Source: Acidimangrovimonas sediminis (lineage in GTDB: Bacteria; Pseudomonadota; Alphaproteobacteria; Rhodobacterales; Rhodobacteraceae). Taken from it: a stretch of 64,000 nucleotides of DNA. This document shows, piece after piece, positions 46,212-55,506 of this stretch; positions within the stretch are counted from its first letter, which is position 1, and each line of letters starts with the position of its first letter. A program made the translations under genes and the position numbers. Under the pieces are notes generated by a model, which was not told the DNA's origin, searched no databases, and worked only from the letters and a program-made list of their open reading frames with translations. The stretch covers positions 62,001-126,000 of the forward strand of contig NZ_PHSN01000016.1 in NCBI RefSeq assembly GCF_002871005.1. Reading direction: 5' to 3'.

Positions 46212-46244
46212 CCAAGACTTCTGCAAATTCCTTTCGAAGGAATT
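46203..46244. repeat. Two adjacent perfect palindromes after the FadR-type gene
   Basis: AAGTCTTG-AC-CAAGACTT (46203-46220) spans the stop codon. AATTCCTT-TCG-AAGGAATT (46226-46244) follows after five bases. Both could form stem-loops at the mRNA 3' end ahead of the GC-rich terminator at 46270. Confidence 0.8.
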
Positions 46245-46269
46245 CGGCCCAGCCCCGCGCCGAAACGAC

Positions 46270-46296
46270 AAAGCCCGACCACTGGGGCCGGGCTTT
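46270..46296. terminator. Bidirectional terminator between the FadR-type gene and the ATP synthase operon
   Basis: AAAGCCCG (46270-46277) with CGGGCTTT (46289-46296), in a convergent gap. A/T-rich flanks on both strands would let it serve either transcript. Confidence 0.75.
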
Positions 46297-46317
46297 GCCT
46301 GAATCTGGAACCGAAGC

Positions 46318-46908
46318 TCAGTTCAGCCGGGTCTCGACCTCACCGATCGCGCTGTCGATCATCTGATCGGCGCTTTCGGGCGTCATCTGCTTGGCCATCA
46401 CGTCGCCCGCGGCCGCCACGGCCACGGCGATCGCACGGTCGCGCACTTCCTTGATCGCGGCTTGCTCGGCCGAGGCGATCTGGTCCTCGGCGGCGGCAAG
46501 ACGCCGCGCGATCGAGGCCTTGAGATCTTCCTTGGCCTGCTCGGCCGCGGCGGTCGCCTCTTCCTTGGCCTGGGCGACGATGCGCTCGGCCTGGGCCATC
46601 ACTTCCTTCTGACGCCGCTCGTACGAGGCCAGGATGGTCTGGGCCTCCTCGCGCAGCGCCCGGGCCTCGTCAAGGTCGCGCTTGATCTGCGCGGCGCGCT
46701 TGTCGAGCATCCCGCCCAGCATCTTCGGGACGCCGGCATAGACCAGCACCCCGACGAAGATGAGGAAGCCGATGATGATGATCAGGATCGGGTTCCCGAG
46801 CGAGAAGAACGGCCCGTGGTGTTCGCCGCCCGGCCCGCCCTCGGCGAGCGCCGGACCAGCCGCGAGCAGAAGCGCGGGAAGCGCGGTCATGCTGAGGAAC
46901 TTGCTCAT
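46318..46908 (-). CDS. atpF: ATP synthase F0 subunit b
   Basis: A 196-residue peripheral-stalk subunit. An N-terminal stretch ([19 protein letters not shown]) precedes the single transmembrane helix [21 protein letters not shown], followed by a long charged coiled coil ([19 protein letters not shown]). Last gene of the F0 operon, four bases after atpF'. Two different b-type subunits are typical of photosynthetic and other alphaproteobacteria and form a b-b' heterodimer. Confidence 0.95.
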   Translation of the reverse strand: MSKFLSMTALPALLLAAGPALAEGGPGGEHHGPFFSLGNPILIIIIGFLIFVGVLVYAGVPKMLGGMLDKRAAQIKRDLDEARALREEAQTILASYERRQKEVMAQAERIVAQAKEEATAAAEQAKEDLKASIARRLAAAEDQIASAEQAAIKEVRDRAIAVAVAAAGDVMAKQMTPESADQMIDSAIGEVETRLN

Positions 46909-46912
46909 CGCC

Positions 46913-47467
46913 CTACCCTTTCAGCCGCTGGTTGACCGCGGCGGTAACGCTGCGCGCGTCGGCCTTGCCACCCAGAGCCGCGACCAGCTCCTTGGCGGTG
47001 TCCTTGGCGACCTCGGTCACGCTTTCGACCGCGCTGGCGCGGATCTCGGCGATCCGGCCCTCGGCCTCGGCCTGCTTCGCCGCGATCTCGGCATCGGCCT
47101 CGGCCATCGCGGCATCGAGGTCAGCCTGGATCTCGGCCCGGGCCTCGCCGACGATGCGCGACGCCTCGGAGCGGGCATCGGCCAGCGCCTGGTTGTAGGC
47201 CTTCTCGGCCTCCTGCGCCTTCATCTTCAGCTCTTCCGCCGCGGCGATGTCGTTGGTGATCGTGCCCTTGCGCTCGGCCAGGACGGCACCGATGCGCGGC
47301 AGCGCGATACGGCTGAGCATCAGGTAGATGATAACCAGCGCCACCGCGAGCCAGAAGATCTGGTTCGGGTAGGTCGCAAAGTCGAGCTGCGGCATCGCCG
47401 CGCCCTCGGTCGCGAGCGTCGGCGCGTCCGCGGCGTGCTGGCTTACCGCTGCTGCTGCTGTAGACAT
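46913..47467 (-). CDS. ATP synthase F0 subunit b'
   Basis: A 184-residue b' subunit: one membrane helix ([22 protein letters not shown]) after an Ala-rich start, then a coiled coil rich in Glu/Ala ([19 protein letters not shown]). It lies between atpE and atpF, as in Rhodobacter (atpX/atpG naming varies). Its residues [15 protein letters not shown] are the b' signature. Confidence 0.95.
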   Translation of the reverse strand: MSTAAAAVSQHAADAPTLATEGAAMPQLDFATYPNQIFWLAVALVIIYLMLSRIALPRIGAVLAERKGTITNDIAAAEELKMKAQEAEKAYNQALADARSEASRIVGEARAEIQADLDAAMAEADAEIAAKQAEAEGRIAEIRASAVESVTEVAKDTAKELVAALGGKADARSVTAAVNQRLKG

Positions 47468-47549
47468 GACGTCCTCCTGTTCCCTGCTGTCCCGGCCGGG
47501 CGATCAGACGCCCGGCCCCCCCGAAGGAGAGTTGGCGGGGTCGCGGAAA

Positions 47550-47786
47550 TCAGAGGGCGAACATCAGCAGAAGCGCGACGAGGAACGAGAAGATCCCGAA
47601 GGCTTCGGCGAAGGCGATGCCGATGAAGAGCATGGCGGTCTGACCCGGAGCGGCCGACGGGTTGCGCAGCGCGCCCGACAGGAAGTTGCCCACGATATTG
47701 CCAACGCCGATCGCGGCGCCGCCCATGCCGACGCAGGCCAGACCGGCGCCGATGTAGAGACCCATTTGAACGATATCGCCAGTCAT
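47550..47786 (-). CDS. atpE: ATP synthase F0 subunit c
   Basis: A 78-residue two-helix proteolipid that forms the rotor ring. Helix 1 has the glycine motif [21 protein letters not shown], the polar loop RNPSA, and helix 2 carries the proton-binding Glu61 in [19 protein letters not shown] precedes the ATG at 47786. The gene is hidden inside a longer open frame in another phase. Confidence 0.97.
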   Translation of the reverse strand: MTGDIVQMGLYIGAGLACVGMGGAAIGVGNIVGNFLSGALRNPSAAPGQTAMLFIGIAFAEAFGIFSFLVALLLMFAL

Positions 47787-47842
47787 TGCAGTTCTCCTTA
47801 GGATTGGAATGGCTTTGAATTTCGGTGTTCGGTGCGTCGCCG

Positions 47843-48589
47843 TCAGTGGTGCGGGTGCAGCGCATCCTTGAGGTAGACGACGGTAAGGATGGTGAAGACG
47901 TAGGCCTGCACGAAGGCGACCAGCAGCTCCAGCGCGTACATCGCGGCGATGCCGATGACCGACAGCGGCGAGATCAGCGCGATCGCGGCGAAGGCCGCGA
48001 AGACCTCGAGCACGGCGTGGCCGGCCATCATGTTGCCGCCAAGACGAATGGAGTGGCTGACCGGACGCACGAAGTACGAGATCACCTCGATCAGCGCCAG
48101 GAACGGGCGCAGCGGCAGCGGCGCGGCGGTGACCCAGAACAGCCCGAGGAAGCCAAGGCCGTGGCGCACGAAGCCGATGATCGTGACCGAGAAGAAGACC
48201 AGAAGCGCCAGCGTGCCGGTGATGGCAAAGTGCGAGGTGGTCGCGAACGACGCCGGGATCAGCGACAGCATGTTGGCGAAGACGACGAACATGAAGATCG
48301 TCATCACGTAGGGGAAGAACTTCAGCCCGTCCTTGCCCGCGATGTCCTCGACCATCTTGTAGACGAAGCCATAGGCGACCTCGGCCACCGACTGGGCACG
48401 CGACGGGATCACCGCGCGGCCGCGCGAGCCGACGACCAGCAGCAGGAACACGCCGAGGATCGCGATCGCCATCCACAGCGTCTGGTTCGTGGGGGTGTAC
48501 CAATGGATGGTGTCGCCGCCGAAGAGCGGCTTCATCGCGAACTGCGCCATCGGGTGGATCGCGAGGCTGGACCCCTGTTCCGCTGCCAT
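47843..48589 (-). CDS. atpB: ATP synthase F0 subunit a
   Basis: A 248-residue stator subunit with five to six helices. The essential Arg lies in [14 protein letters not shown] and the C-terminal helix ends [22 protein letters not shown] at 48589 sits one base after the atpI stop; a GTG at 48607 would extend it by six residues but lies inside atpI. GGGAC is the likely ribosome binding site. Confidence 0.96.
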   Translation of the reverse strand: MAAEQGSSLAIHPMAQFAMKPLFGGDTIHWYTPTNQTLWMAIAILGVFLLLVVGSRGRAVIPSRAQSVAEVAYGFVYKMVEDIAGKDGLKFFPYVMTIFMFVVFANMLSLIPASFATTSHFAITGTLALLVFFSVTIIGFVRHGLGFLGLFWVTAAPLPLRPFLALIEVISYFVRPVSHSIRLGGNMMAGHAVLEVFAAFAAIALISPLSVIGIAAMYALELLVAFVQAYVFTILTVVYLKDALHPHH

Positions 48590-48590
48590 T

Positions 48591-48974
48591 CTAGTCCCTT
48601 TCGCCACCGGCGGGGTTGCCCGCCTCTGCCTTGTCGGCGGATGTCTCCGCCTCTCTGTCCTGGGCGGGTTGCCCCGCCTGCTTCTGCAGCTCCTTGGCGG
48701 TGCGCAACATCACGTTCACCCCGGCCCCGAAGCCCAGCAATATGAACAGCACCAGAAACCACGGGCGGGTGCCGAACCAGGCGTCGACCGTGTATCCGAT
48801 GCCGAAGCCGATCGCGAGACCGGCCACAAGCTCCGTCACCATCCGCCAGGCATAGTTCGCCTGGCTCAGGTTCGTTTCCACCCGGGGCTTCGGTTTTGGC
48901 GCCGCCGTCTTCCGCACCGCCGCGATCCGCTCCTCGAGGCGTTTCAGACGGTCTTCTTCGGCTGGATCCGCCAC
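48591..48974 (-). CDS. atpI: ATP synthase assembly protein AtpI
   Basis: A 127-residue AtpI: a charged coiled-coil start ([21 protein letters not shown]), two transmembrane helices ([19 protein letters not shown] and [17 protein letters not shown]) and a polar tail. It helps c-ring assembly. Start set at the GTG 48974, where family similarity begins; a TTG at 48995 is the alternative. First gene of the F0 operon; F1 genes are not in the window. Confidence 0.9.
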   Translation of the reverse strand: MADPAEEDRLKRLEERIAAVRKTAAPKPKPRVETNLSQANYAWRMVTELVAGLAIGFGIGYTVDAWFGTRPWFLVLFILLGFGAGVNVMLRTAKELQKQAGQPAQDREAETSADKAEAGNPAGGERD

Positions 48975-49144
48975 GTTTTCGAACCCCCGGGTCAATCGCG
49001 AAGGAACCTACGGAGAGGGGGGGCGCGAGTCAATCCTTCACGAACCCGCGATTTCCGAAAAATAGCATTTGTTTTCAATGGTCTTCTCATGTGCAATCCG
49101 CCCTGCGACACCCTGCCGGGGAGGAATTCGCCCCGCCCCCATAT

Positions 49145-49160
49145 TCAACCAATCGGTTGA
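49145..49160. promoter_or_regulatory. Inverted repeat TCAACC-N4-GGTTGA before the ArsR-family gene
   Basis: Perfect six-base arms (49145-49150, 49155-49160), 33 bases upstream of the ArsR ATG and embedded in ATTCAACCAATCGGTTGAC. The ATTCAACC-type half-site is usual for autoregulated ArsR/SdpR-like repressors. Confidence 0.55.
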
Positions 49161-49192
49161 CGATTTTCGCGCGCCCGGGCAAGGGTTGGGCC

Positions 49193-49597
49193 ATGAACGC
49201 CCGCATCGACGCCCACGGCGCCCAACTCGACCAGGTCTTCGCCGCGCTCGCCGATCCCACGCGGCGGGCGATCCTGACCATGCTGCTCGAGGACGACATG
49301 GCCGTCACCGACGTGGCCGAGCCGTTCGAGATGTCCCTCGCCGCGATCTCCAAGCATCTGACGATCCTCGCCGCGGCCGGGCTGATCGCACAGGAAAAGC
49401 GCGGGCGGGTGAAGTGGTGCAAGCTCGACCCGGATGCCCTGCGCGCGGCCTCGGTCTGGATGCAGGGTTTCGGGCAGTTCGAGCCGGTGAACCTCGACGC
49501 CTTCGAACGCTTCCTTGCGGCCGAGCTGGACGACGGATCCGCCACGGCGGATGCCGCCCCCTCCCCCGGGGCCGAGCAGATCCCCGACGGTCATTGA
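49193..49597 (+). CDS. ArsR-family (SdpR-like) transcriptional regulator
   Basis: A 134-residue winged-helix repressor: LDQVFAALADPTRRAILTML opening, recognition helix in SLAAISKHLTILAAAGLI, wing with EKRGRVKWCKL. No metal-binding CxC pair is present, so a metal sensor role is unlikely. Subfamily members often regulate a linked SRPBCC-domain (AHSA1) gene, but none follows; the downstream genes are a small exported protein and a chemoreceptor. A candidate autoregulatory operator lies upstream. Confidence 0.9.
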   Translation: MNARIDAHGAQLDQVFAALADPTRRAILTMLLEDDMAVTDVAEPFEMSLAAISKHLTILAAAGLIAQEKRGRVKWCKLDPDALRAASVWMQGFGQFEPVNLDAFERFLAAELDDGSATADAAPSPGAEQIPDGH

Positions 49598-49649
49598 CCG
49601 TTTCGTAAGGATTCTCGGCGAAAGTCCGGCTCCGAAAGGAACGGAAGGC

Positions 49650-49970
49650 ATGCAGGGGTTCGCAGCGACCACGCTTTTTCTGGCCACCCTGTCCCTGGCC
49701 CCCGCCGCGCTTGCGCTGCGGCCCGTGCAGGGTGACGGGCCGGTGGTGGTGATCGGGCCACCCTGGCGCGACCTGTCCGCGATCGTCGGCCGTGCCGGCG
49801 CGCGCGAGATCGGGCCGGTCAGGGCACCCTTCGCGGTGCTCGCCTGGGCCGAGGATCCGGACGTCAGGGCCCGGTTGCCCGCCACGCTCCGGGCCGCCGG
49901 CGCGTGGGTGGTCGCGGATGCCGCCTTCCTGTCGCAGATATGTGGAGCAGAGAATGAACAGTCAGACTGA
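49650..49970 (+). CDS. Small exported protein coupled to a chemoreceptor gene
   Basis: A 106-residue protein with a signal peptide ([22 protein letters not shown], likely cleavage after ALA), leaving about 84 periplasmic residues with a PVVVIGPPW strand and [20 protein letters not shown] recognise no family. Its last 17 bases overlap the start of the chemoreceptor gene, implying coupled translation. A periplasmic partner of that receptor is a testable inference. Confidence 0.65.
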   Translation: MQGFAATTLFLATLSLAPAALALRPVQGDGPVVVIGPPWRDLSAIVGRAGAREIGPVRAPFAVLAWAEDPDVRARLPATLRAAGAWVVADAAFLSQICGAENEQSD

Positions 49971-51675
49971 CGCCTTCGAGGTGGAGCGCCACCGCGCCGC
50001 CCGTTCCATCGCGTGGCTCTCCCTCGTCGCGGGGCCGCTGAACATCGCAGTCGCCTGGTGGATCGGTGCGGCCTTCCTGATCGCGGCGATCGGCGGTGCG
50101 CTCTTCAGCCTCGTGGCGGTCTGGGTGCTGACCGGCCGACGGGCCGAGGAACGGATCTTCGCCGCACAGGCGCTGACCGGTCAGACCATCGTGCTGAACG
50201 CCGCGCTGATGGGCAACCCGATGCAGATCGACGCCCACATGGTCTATTTCGCAAGCCTCGCGATCATCGTCTCGATGGCCGGGCTGCGACCCGTGCTGAT
50301 TGCTGCCGCCACGATCGCGGTGCATCACCTGACGCTGACCTTCCTGATGCCCGCGCTGGTCTATCCGACCACGGACCTGCTGTTCAACGTCGGCCGCACC
50401 GCATTCCATGCCGTCGTCGTGGTGGCGGAGACGATCGCCCTCGGCTGGGCGATCTCGTCGCGGCTGCGGCTGCAGGACCTCTCTGTCGCGCACCAGCGGC
50501 AGGCCGAGGAGGCGCTGGCGGGGGCCGAGGCCGCGCTGGCCGATGCCGAGGCCGATAAGCGCCGCGCGGTGGCGGCCGAAACCGAGGCCAAGGCCGCGCT
50601 CAAGGCCGCCGCCGACGCGCGCCGCGACACCGAGCGCGCCCATGCCGAGGCCAGCCAGGGCGCCGCTGCCCGCCTGAAGGAACAGGAGGCGCAGGCGCGC
50701 GCGATGGAAGCCCGCGAAAGGGCGTTGGTGGACCTGCTCGACACTTTCCGCGATGCGCTCGGGCGGATGGCCCAGGGCGACCTGTCGACCCGCATCACGG
50801 CCGCCCTGGCCTCCGAGTTCGAGGACCTGCGACGCAACTACAACGACGCGATGCAGCGCCTCGAGGATGCGATGACCAACGTCGCGCAGGAAGCGGAATC
50901 GATCCGCAGCCAGTCGCGCGAAATCAACCTGTCGGCCAACGACCTGTCGGACCGGACCGAACGCCAGGCCGGCACGCTGACCGATGTCAGCGCCTCGATC
51001 GACCAGTTGGCCAAGGCCGTCCGCGCGGTCGCCGATGACACCGGCAGCGCCCGTCAACGGGCCGAAAGCACCCGGGCCGAAGCCGACAAGGGCAAGGAGA
51101 TCATGACCCGGGCCGTCGCCGCGATGGAGGGGATCCACAAATCCTCGGGCGAGGTGCAGAAGATCACCTCGGTGATCGACGACATCGCCTTCCAGACCAA
51201 CCTCCTTGCGCTGAACGCGGGGGTCGAAGCCGCCCGGGCAGGCGAGGCCGGGCGCGGCTTTGCCGTGGTCGCCTCGGAGGTTCGCGCGCTGGCGCAGCGC
51301 TCTTCAGAAGCGGCGCGCGAGATCAACGAGCTGATCTCCTCCTCGGTCACCGGCATCGCCAACGGCGCCAAGCTGGTGAACCAGACCGGCGAGGCGCTGG
51401 CCGGGATCAACGCCGCCGTACAGCAGATCGCCGAGGCGATGGCCTCCATTACCACCGCCACCGAGGAACAATCGGCCGGCGTGGCCGAGGTGAACCAGTC
51501 GATCGCCGAACTGGAGGCTGTGACCCAGAAGAATGCCGCCATGTTCGAGGAAACCACCGCGGCCAACTCGATGCTGGCGCAAAGCACCGAACGGCTGACC
51601 GCCCTGGTCGACCAGTTCCGCTGCGGCGGCACGGTAAAGCCCCCTGCCCCGGTGGCGCTGCCCCGCGCCTCGTGA
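49954..51675 (+). CDS. Methyl-accepting chemotaxis protein with integral-membrane sensor region
   Basis: A 573-residue receptor. Residues 15-180 contain five or six hydrophobic helices and no large periplasmic loop. A coiled coil ([19 protein letters not shown]), a HAMP-like region near 260-310 ([11 protein letters not shown]) and the signalling domain follow. The hairpin tip reads [34 protein letters not shown]. The stimulus is unknown. It starts inside the end of the small exported protein gene and has a terminator downstream shared with pheS. Confidence 0.92.
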   Translation: MNSQTDAFEVERHRAARSIAWLSLVAGPLNIAVAWWIGAAFLIAAIGGALFSLVAVWVLTGRRAEERIFAAQALTGQTIVLNAALMGNPMQIDAHMVYFASLAIIVSMAGLRPVLIAAATIAVHHLTLTFLMPALVYPTTDLLFNVGRTAFHAVVVVAETIALGWAISSRLRLQDLSVAHQRQAEEALAGAEAALADAEADKRRAVAAETEAKAALKAAADARRDTERAHAEASQGAAARLKEQEAQARAMEARERALVDLLDTFRDALGRMAQGDLSTRITAALASEFEDLRRNYNDAMQRLEDAMTNVAQEAESIRSQSREINLSANDLSDRTERQAGTLTDVSASIDQLAKAVRAVADDTGSARQRAESTRAEADKGKEIMTRAVAAMEGIHKSSGEVQKITSVIDDIAFQTNLLALNAGVEAARAGEAGRGFAVVASEVRALAQRSSEAAREINELISSSVTGIANGAKLVNQTGEALAGINAAVQQIAEAMASITTATEEQSAGVAEVNQSIAELEAVTQKNAAMFEETTAANSMLAQSTERLTALVDQFRCGGTVKPPAPVALPRAS

Positions 51676-51726
51676 CCCGCGCCTTGTGACCCGCACGTCC
51701 GGGTCGGCAGCCCCCCCTGAGAAACG

Positions 51727-51760
51727 CGCAAGGCCCCGACGGATCCGCCGGGGCCTTGCG
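51727..51760. terminator. Terminator between the chemoreceptor gene and pheS (convergent)
   Basis: Perfect 12-bp stem CGCAAGGCCCCG (51727-51738) with CGGGGCCTTGCG (51749-51760). There is no long U-tract on either strand, so it may act as a bidirectional block. Confidence 0.75.
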
Positions 51761-51780
51761 TCGCGGTCATGGTGCCGGGG

Positions 51781-52860
51781 TCAGCGGCTCAGGCCGCCAT
51801 GCAACGTCGGCACGTCGAGCGCGCTGAACCCGTAGTGACGCAGCCACCGCAGGTCGCTCTCGAAGAAGGCGCGCAGATCGGGGATGCCGTATTTCAGCAT
51901 CGCGATCCGGTCGATCCCCATGCCGAAGGCAAAGCCCTGCCACTGGTCGGGGTCCACCCCCGCCGCCGCCAGCACCTTGGGGTGCACCATGCCGGACCCC
52001 AGAACCTCCATCCAGCCGTCGCCTTCGCCGATACGCAATTGGCCGTCGACCCAGGAACACTGGATGTCGACCTCGGCCGAAGGCTCGGTGAAGGGAAAGT
52101 GCGAGGCGCGGAAACGGGTCGCAACCTTGACGCCGAAGAAGGCCGAGAAGAATTCCTCCAGCACCCACTTGAGGTTCGCCATCGACAGGTCGCGGTCGAT
52201 CGCCAGCCCCTCGACCTGATGGAACATCGGCGCGTGAGTCTGGTCCATGTCCATGCGGTAGACGCGGCCGGGCGCGATCACCCGGATCGGCGCGCCGGCT
52301 TCGGTCATCGCGCGGATCTGCACCGGCGAGGTGTGGGTGCGAAGCACGTGCGGCGGACGCTCGTCACCCTCGGCCCGCGCCATGAAGAAGGTGTCATGCT
52401 CCTGCCGCGCCGGATGTTCGGGCGGGATGTTGAGGGCGTCGAAATTGTACCAGTCGGTCTCGATCTGCGGCCCCTCGGCCACGGCAAAGCCCATGTCGGC
52501 GAAGATCGCGGTCAGCTCCGCGGTCACCTGGCTCACGGGGTGGATCGTGCCGGCGGCGCGGGGCCGGCCCGGCAGGGTCACGTCCAGCCACTCGGCCTTC
52601 AGTCGCTCGTCAAGCGCGGCATCGGCCAGCGCGGCCTTCTTGGCACGCAGCGCGGCGTCGATCTCGTCCTTCAGCGCATTGAGCGCGGGGCCCGCGGTCT
52701 TGCGCTCTTCCGGGCTCATCTTGCCCAGCTCGCGCATCTTCAGGCTGACCTCGCCCTTCTTGCCCAGCGCGGCAAGGCGCAGCTCCTCCAACCCGGCTTC
52801 ATCCGCCGCGTCGGAAATGCGGGTCAGGTAGCCCGCCTTGAGGGTGTCCAGTCCGTCCAT
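51781..52860 (-). CDS. pheS: Phenylalanyl-tRNA synthetase alpha subunit
   Basis: A 359-residue class II aminoacyl-tRNA synthetase subunit. An N-terminal coiled coil (about 1-90) is followed by the catalytic core with HPVSQV-like [10 protein letters not shown], motif 2 [11 protein letters not shown] and motif 3 [30 protein letters not shown] is the PheS signature. ATG 52860. It lies downstream of rpmI-rplT, but with a terminator and a 210-base gap between. pheT is not in the window. Confidence 0.97.
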   Translation of the reverse strand: MDGLDTLKAGYLTRISDAADEAGLEELRLAALGKKGEVSLKMRELGKMSPEERKTAGPALNALKDEIDAALRAKKAALADAALDERLKAEWLDVTLPGRPRAAGTIHPVSQVTAELTAIFADMGFAVAEGPQIETDWYNFDALNIPPEHPARQEHDTFFMARAEGDERPPHVLRTHTSPVQIRAMTEAGAPIRVIAPGRVYRMDMDQTHAPMFHQVEGLAIDRDLSMANLKWVLEEFFSAFFGVKVATRFRASHFPFTEPSAEVDIQCSWVDGQLRIGEGDGWMEVLGSGMVHPKVLAAAGVDPDQWQGFAFGMGIDRIAMLKYGIPDLRAFFESDLRWLRHYGFSALDVPTLHGGLSR

Positions 52861-53001
52861 CGGAGCCTCCGGCAATTCCGGCTCGTGCCTAGCCTCAGGG
52901 GCAGTCGAATGCAAGCGGCGGCACCCTCCTCGAGCATCAGGTTTCTCGCCCTCGGCCGGGCGGACGACGAGAAGCGCAGCGCAGGAGGAGGCGCGCAACG
53001 C

Positions 53002-53031
53002 AAAACCCCGCGCACCGTCAGGTACGCGGGG
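53002..53031 (-). terminator. Terminator of rpmI-rplT
   Basis: On the minus strand CCCCGCGTACC pairs with GGTGCGCGGGG (one mismatch) around TGAC and is followed by TTTTG. Confidence 0.82.
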
Positions 53032-53070
53032 CCGGTCTCACTGTCCCTGAAACCTTGTCTTGTCGCCCGT

Positions 53071-53436
53071 TCAGGCTGCCGCAGCGGCCTTGGCCTGCTC
53101 GACGATGGCGCCGAAGGCTTCGGGCTCATGCACGGCGAGATCGGCGAGGACTTTACGGTCGACTTCGATCCCGGCTTTCGCCAGGCCATTGACGAAGCGC
53201 GAATAGGTCATCTCGGCATCCGCGGCGCGCACGGCGGCGTTGATCCGCTGGATCCACAGGGCGCGGAAGTTGCGCTTGCGGGTCTTGCGGTCGCGGGTGG
53301 CGTATTGGTTCGCCTTGTCCACGGCCTGGGTGGCGGTGCGGAAGTTGGTGCCGCGGGCGGCGTAGTAGCCTTTCGCCTTCTTGATCACCTTGCGGTGGGC
53401 GGCGTGGGTGACTTTCCCGGATTTGACGCGAGCCAT
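53071..53436 (-). CDS. rplT: 50S ribosomal protein L20
   Basis: A 121-residue L20 with the basic N-terminal extension ([29 protein letters not shown]) and the helical core [31 protein letters not shown]. It binds 23S rRNA early in assembly. It is 12 bases downstream of rpmI. infC, the usual third member, is not in this cluster. Confidence 0.98.
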   Translation of the reverse strand: MARVKSGKVTHAAHRKVIKKAKGYYAARGTNFRTATQAVDKANQYATRDRKTRKRNFRALWIQRINAAVRAADAEMTYSRFVNGLAKAGIEVDRKVLADLAVHEPEAFGAIVEQAKAAAAA

Positions 53437-53448
53437 TGTCCAGCCTCC

Positions 53449-53649
53449 TCAGCGGTCGTAGGGCATGAATTTCTTGACGATCTTGGTATCCGGTTCGGAC
53501 AGAACCATGGTACCGCGGGCGTCACGGATGAACTTCGTCGTACGTTTGATCATGCCGTGGCGCTTGCCGGCCTGGGCCGACTTGATCTTGCCGGAGGCCG
53601 TCGTCGAGAAGCGCTTCTTGGCGCTGGACTTGGTCTTCATCTTGGGCAT
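53449..53649 (-). CDS. rpmI: 50S ribosomal protein L35
   Basis: A 66-residue, highly basic L35 ([15 protein letters not shown]…[20 protein letters not shown]). ATG 53649 is chosen because L35 always begins MPKMKT; an in-frame ATG four codons upstream is spurious. First gene of rpmI-rplT. Confidence 0.98.
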   Translation of the reverse strand: MPKMKTKSSAKKRFSTTASGKIKSAQAGKRHGMIKRTTKFIRDARGTMVLSEPDTKIVKKFMPYDR

Positions 53650-53798
53650 TTCGCTCTCCATCTTTCAGGCGTTTACGCGCGACTCGGCATGCCGTTTGGC
53701 CGGTCCCGCGGTTCGAGCGGGCCGTATAGGCGGCCCGGCCCGGTCTGGCAAGGGAAAAGTCTCCCCCGTGGGTGGCTTCCGCGAGTGGCTTCCATGGG

Positions 53799-54029
53799 TC
53801 AGCTTCCGTGCGTCAGCTGGCCGATCACCCGGTAGACCACGTTGGGGATACCCTCAAAGGTGTAGCCCCCCGGCTTGCGGGTGACCGCGACGACCACGAG
53901 GACGCCCGCGACCAGCAGCATGATCGCGGCTGCACGGGGCGGCCGCCCGTCCACGAAGGCGCTCAGGATCGCCGGAATCGCCAGGGCCCCGACAAGGAGG
54001 CCGATGACGAAGATCAGGTCGGTGTCCAC
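53799..54029 (-). CDS. Small two-helix membrane protein downstream of pyk
   Basis: A 76-residue protein with two hydrophobic segments (LIFVIGLLVGALAIPAILSA and AAAIMLLVAGVLVVVAVT) and a short tail KPGGYTFEGIPNVVYRVIGQ. I know similar unnamed proteins beside pyk in related bacteria, but no function. It starts 31 bases after the pyk stop on the same strand, so it is probably co-transcribed. Confidence 0.72.
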   Translation of the reverse strand: MDTDLIFVIGLLVGALAIPAILSAFVDGRPPRAAAIMLLVAGVLVVVAVTRKPGGYTFEGIPNVVYRVIGQLTHGS

Positions 54030-54060
54030 GCGCCGTCCCTCCGCGGTTGCGAAGGGCCGA

Positions 54061-55506
54061 TTATTCGGGATCGCTGCGATAAATCAAGCGCTCTTCACAG
54101 GGGGCGACGCGCAGGATGTTGGTCGACCCCTCGACGTTGAAGGGCACGCCCGCAACCACGAGGATCTGGTCCTTCTCGGTCGCGAACTTGTATTCCAGCA
54201 CCGCCCGCACGGCCGAGATCACCGCGCCCTTGAAGCGGTCCTGCGCCTCGGTCATCACGCAATGCGTCCCCCAGGTGAGGCAGAGCCGCCGCGCCGTCTC
54301 CGGCAGCGGCGTCAGCGCGATGATCGGCACCGGCGGGCGTTCGCGCGCGGTCAGCGACGCGGTGGTGCCCGACTGGGTAAAGCAGCAGATCGCGCGGATC
54401 GAGGTGGTCTCGGCGATGTCGCGGGCCGCCGAGACGATGCCATGGGCGATCGTTGTACGGTCGATCCGGCGCGAGCTTTCGATGATCTCGCGGTAGGTCG
54501 GATCGCTTTCCACCTCCATCGCGACGGCGTTCATCGTCTTCACCGCCTCGACCGGATAATTCCCTGCCGCGGATTCGGCCGAGAGCATGACGGCATCGGC
54601 GCCCTCGTAGATCGCGGCCGCCACGTCGGACACCTCAGCCCGGGTGGGCATCGGCGATTCGATCATGCTTTCCAGCATCTGGGTTGCGACGATCACCGGC
54701 TTGCCGGCAGCCCGCGAAGCGCGCACCAGCTGTTTCTGGATCGGCGGCACGTTCTGCACCGGCAGTTCCACGCCCAGGTCGCCGCGCGCCACCATGATCC
54801 CGTCCGAGGCCGCGAGGATCTCGTTGAAGGTGCGGATCGCGGCGGGCTTCTCGATCTTCGACATGATCGCCGCGCGGCCCTTGGCCAGCGCCCGGCCCTC
54901 CTCGACGTCGGCGGCGCGCTGCACGAAGCTCAGCGCCAGCCAGTCGACGCCCAGCTCGCAGGCGAATTCCAGGTCAGTGCGGTCCTTGTCCGACAGCGCC
55001 GCCAACGGCAGCACCACGTCGGGCACGTTCACGCCCTTGCGGTTGGAGATCGTCCCCCCCACCGTCACCACGCAATTGGCGAAGTCGGGGCCGCATTCCT
55101 CGACCTTGAGGCGGATCTTGCCGTCGTTTACCAGCAGCGTCGAGCCGGGCTCGAGCGCGGCGAAGATCTCCTTGTGGGGCAGCTGAACGCGATGTTCGTC
55201 GCCCTCGGCCGGGTCGAGATCGAGGCGGAACTTGTTGCCCTCCTCAAGATCCGCGGCGCCGGCGACGAAAGTGCCAACGCGCAGCTTCGGCCCCTGCAGG
55301 TCGGCAAGGATGGCGATCGGGCGCCCGGTATCCTTCTCGATCTGCCGGATGATGCGATGGCGCGCGGCGATATCCTCGTGGGTGCCGTGGCTCATGTTCA
55401 GGCGGAACACGTCCGCGCCGGCCTCGAAAAGCGCACGGATGGTTTCGTAATCGTCGGAAGCGGGGCCAAGGGTGGCCACGATCTTCACGTTGCGAAGGCG
55501 TCTCAT
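54061..55506 (-). CDS. pyk: Pyruvate kinase
   Basis: A 481-residue pyruvate kinase that makes ATP and pyruvate from phosphoenolpyruvate. MRRLRNVKIVATLGPAS and FRLNMSHG start the barrel; MSKIEKPAAIRTFNEIL carries the catalytic Lys; MVARGDLGVELP binds metal; the C-terminal allosteric domain is complete. ATG 55506. A palindromic LacI-type site lies about 110 bases upstream, hinting at carbon-flux regulation. Confidence 0.97.
   Translation of the reverse strand: MRRLRNVKIVATLGPASDDYETIRALFEAGADVFRLNMSHGTHEDIAARHRIIRQIEKDTGRPIAILADLQGPKLRVGTFVAGAADLEEGNKFRLDLDPAEGDEHRVQLPHKEIFAALEPGSTLLVNDGKIRLKVEECGPDFANCVVTVGGTISNRKGVNVPDVVLPLAALSDKDRTDLEFACELGVDWLALSFVQRAADVEEGRALAKGRAAIMSKIEKPAAIRTFNEILAASDGIMVARGDLGVELPVQNVPPIQKQLVRASRAAGKPVIVATQMLESMIESPMPTRAEVSDVAAAIYEGADAVMLSAESAAGNYPVEAVKTMNAVAMEVESDPTYREIIESSRRIDRTTIAHGIVSAARDIAETTSIRAICCFTQSGTTASLTARERPPVPIIALTPLPETARRLCLTWGTHCVMTEAQDRFKGAVISAVRAVLEYKFATEKDQILVVAGVPFNVEGSTNILRVAPCEERLIYRSDPE

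Noticed and set aside
48590-48607. GTG start for atpB giving a six-residue longer subunit a
   Set aside because: It lies inside atpI, whereas the ATG at 48589 directly follows the atpI stop and has GGGAC upstream.
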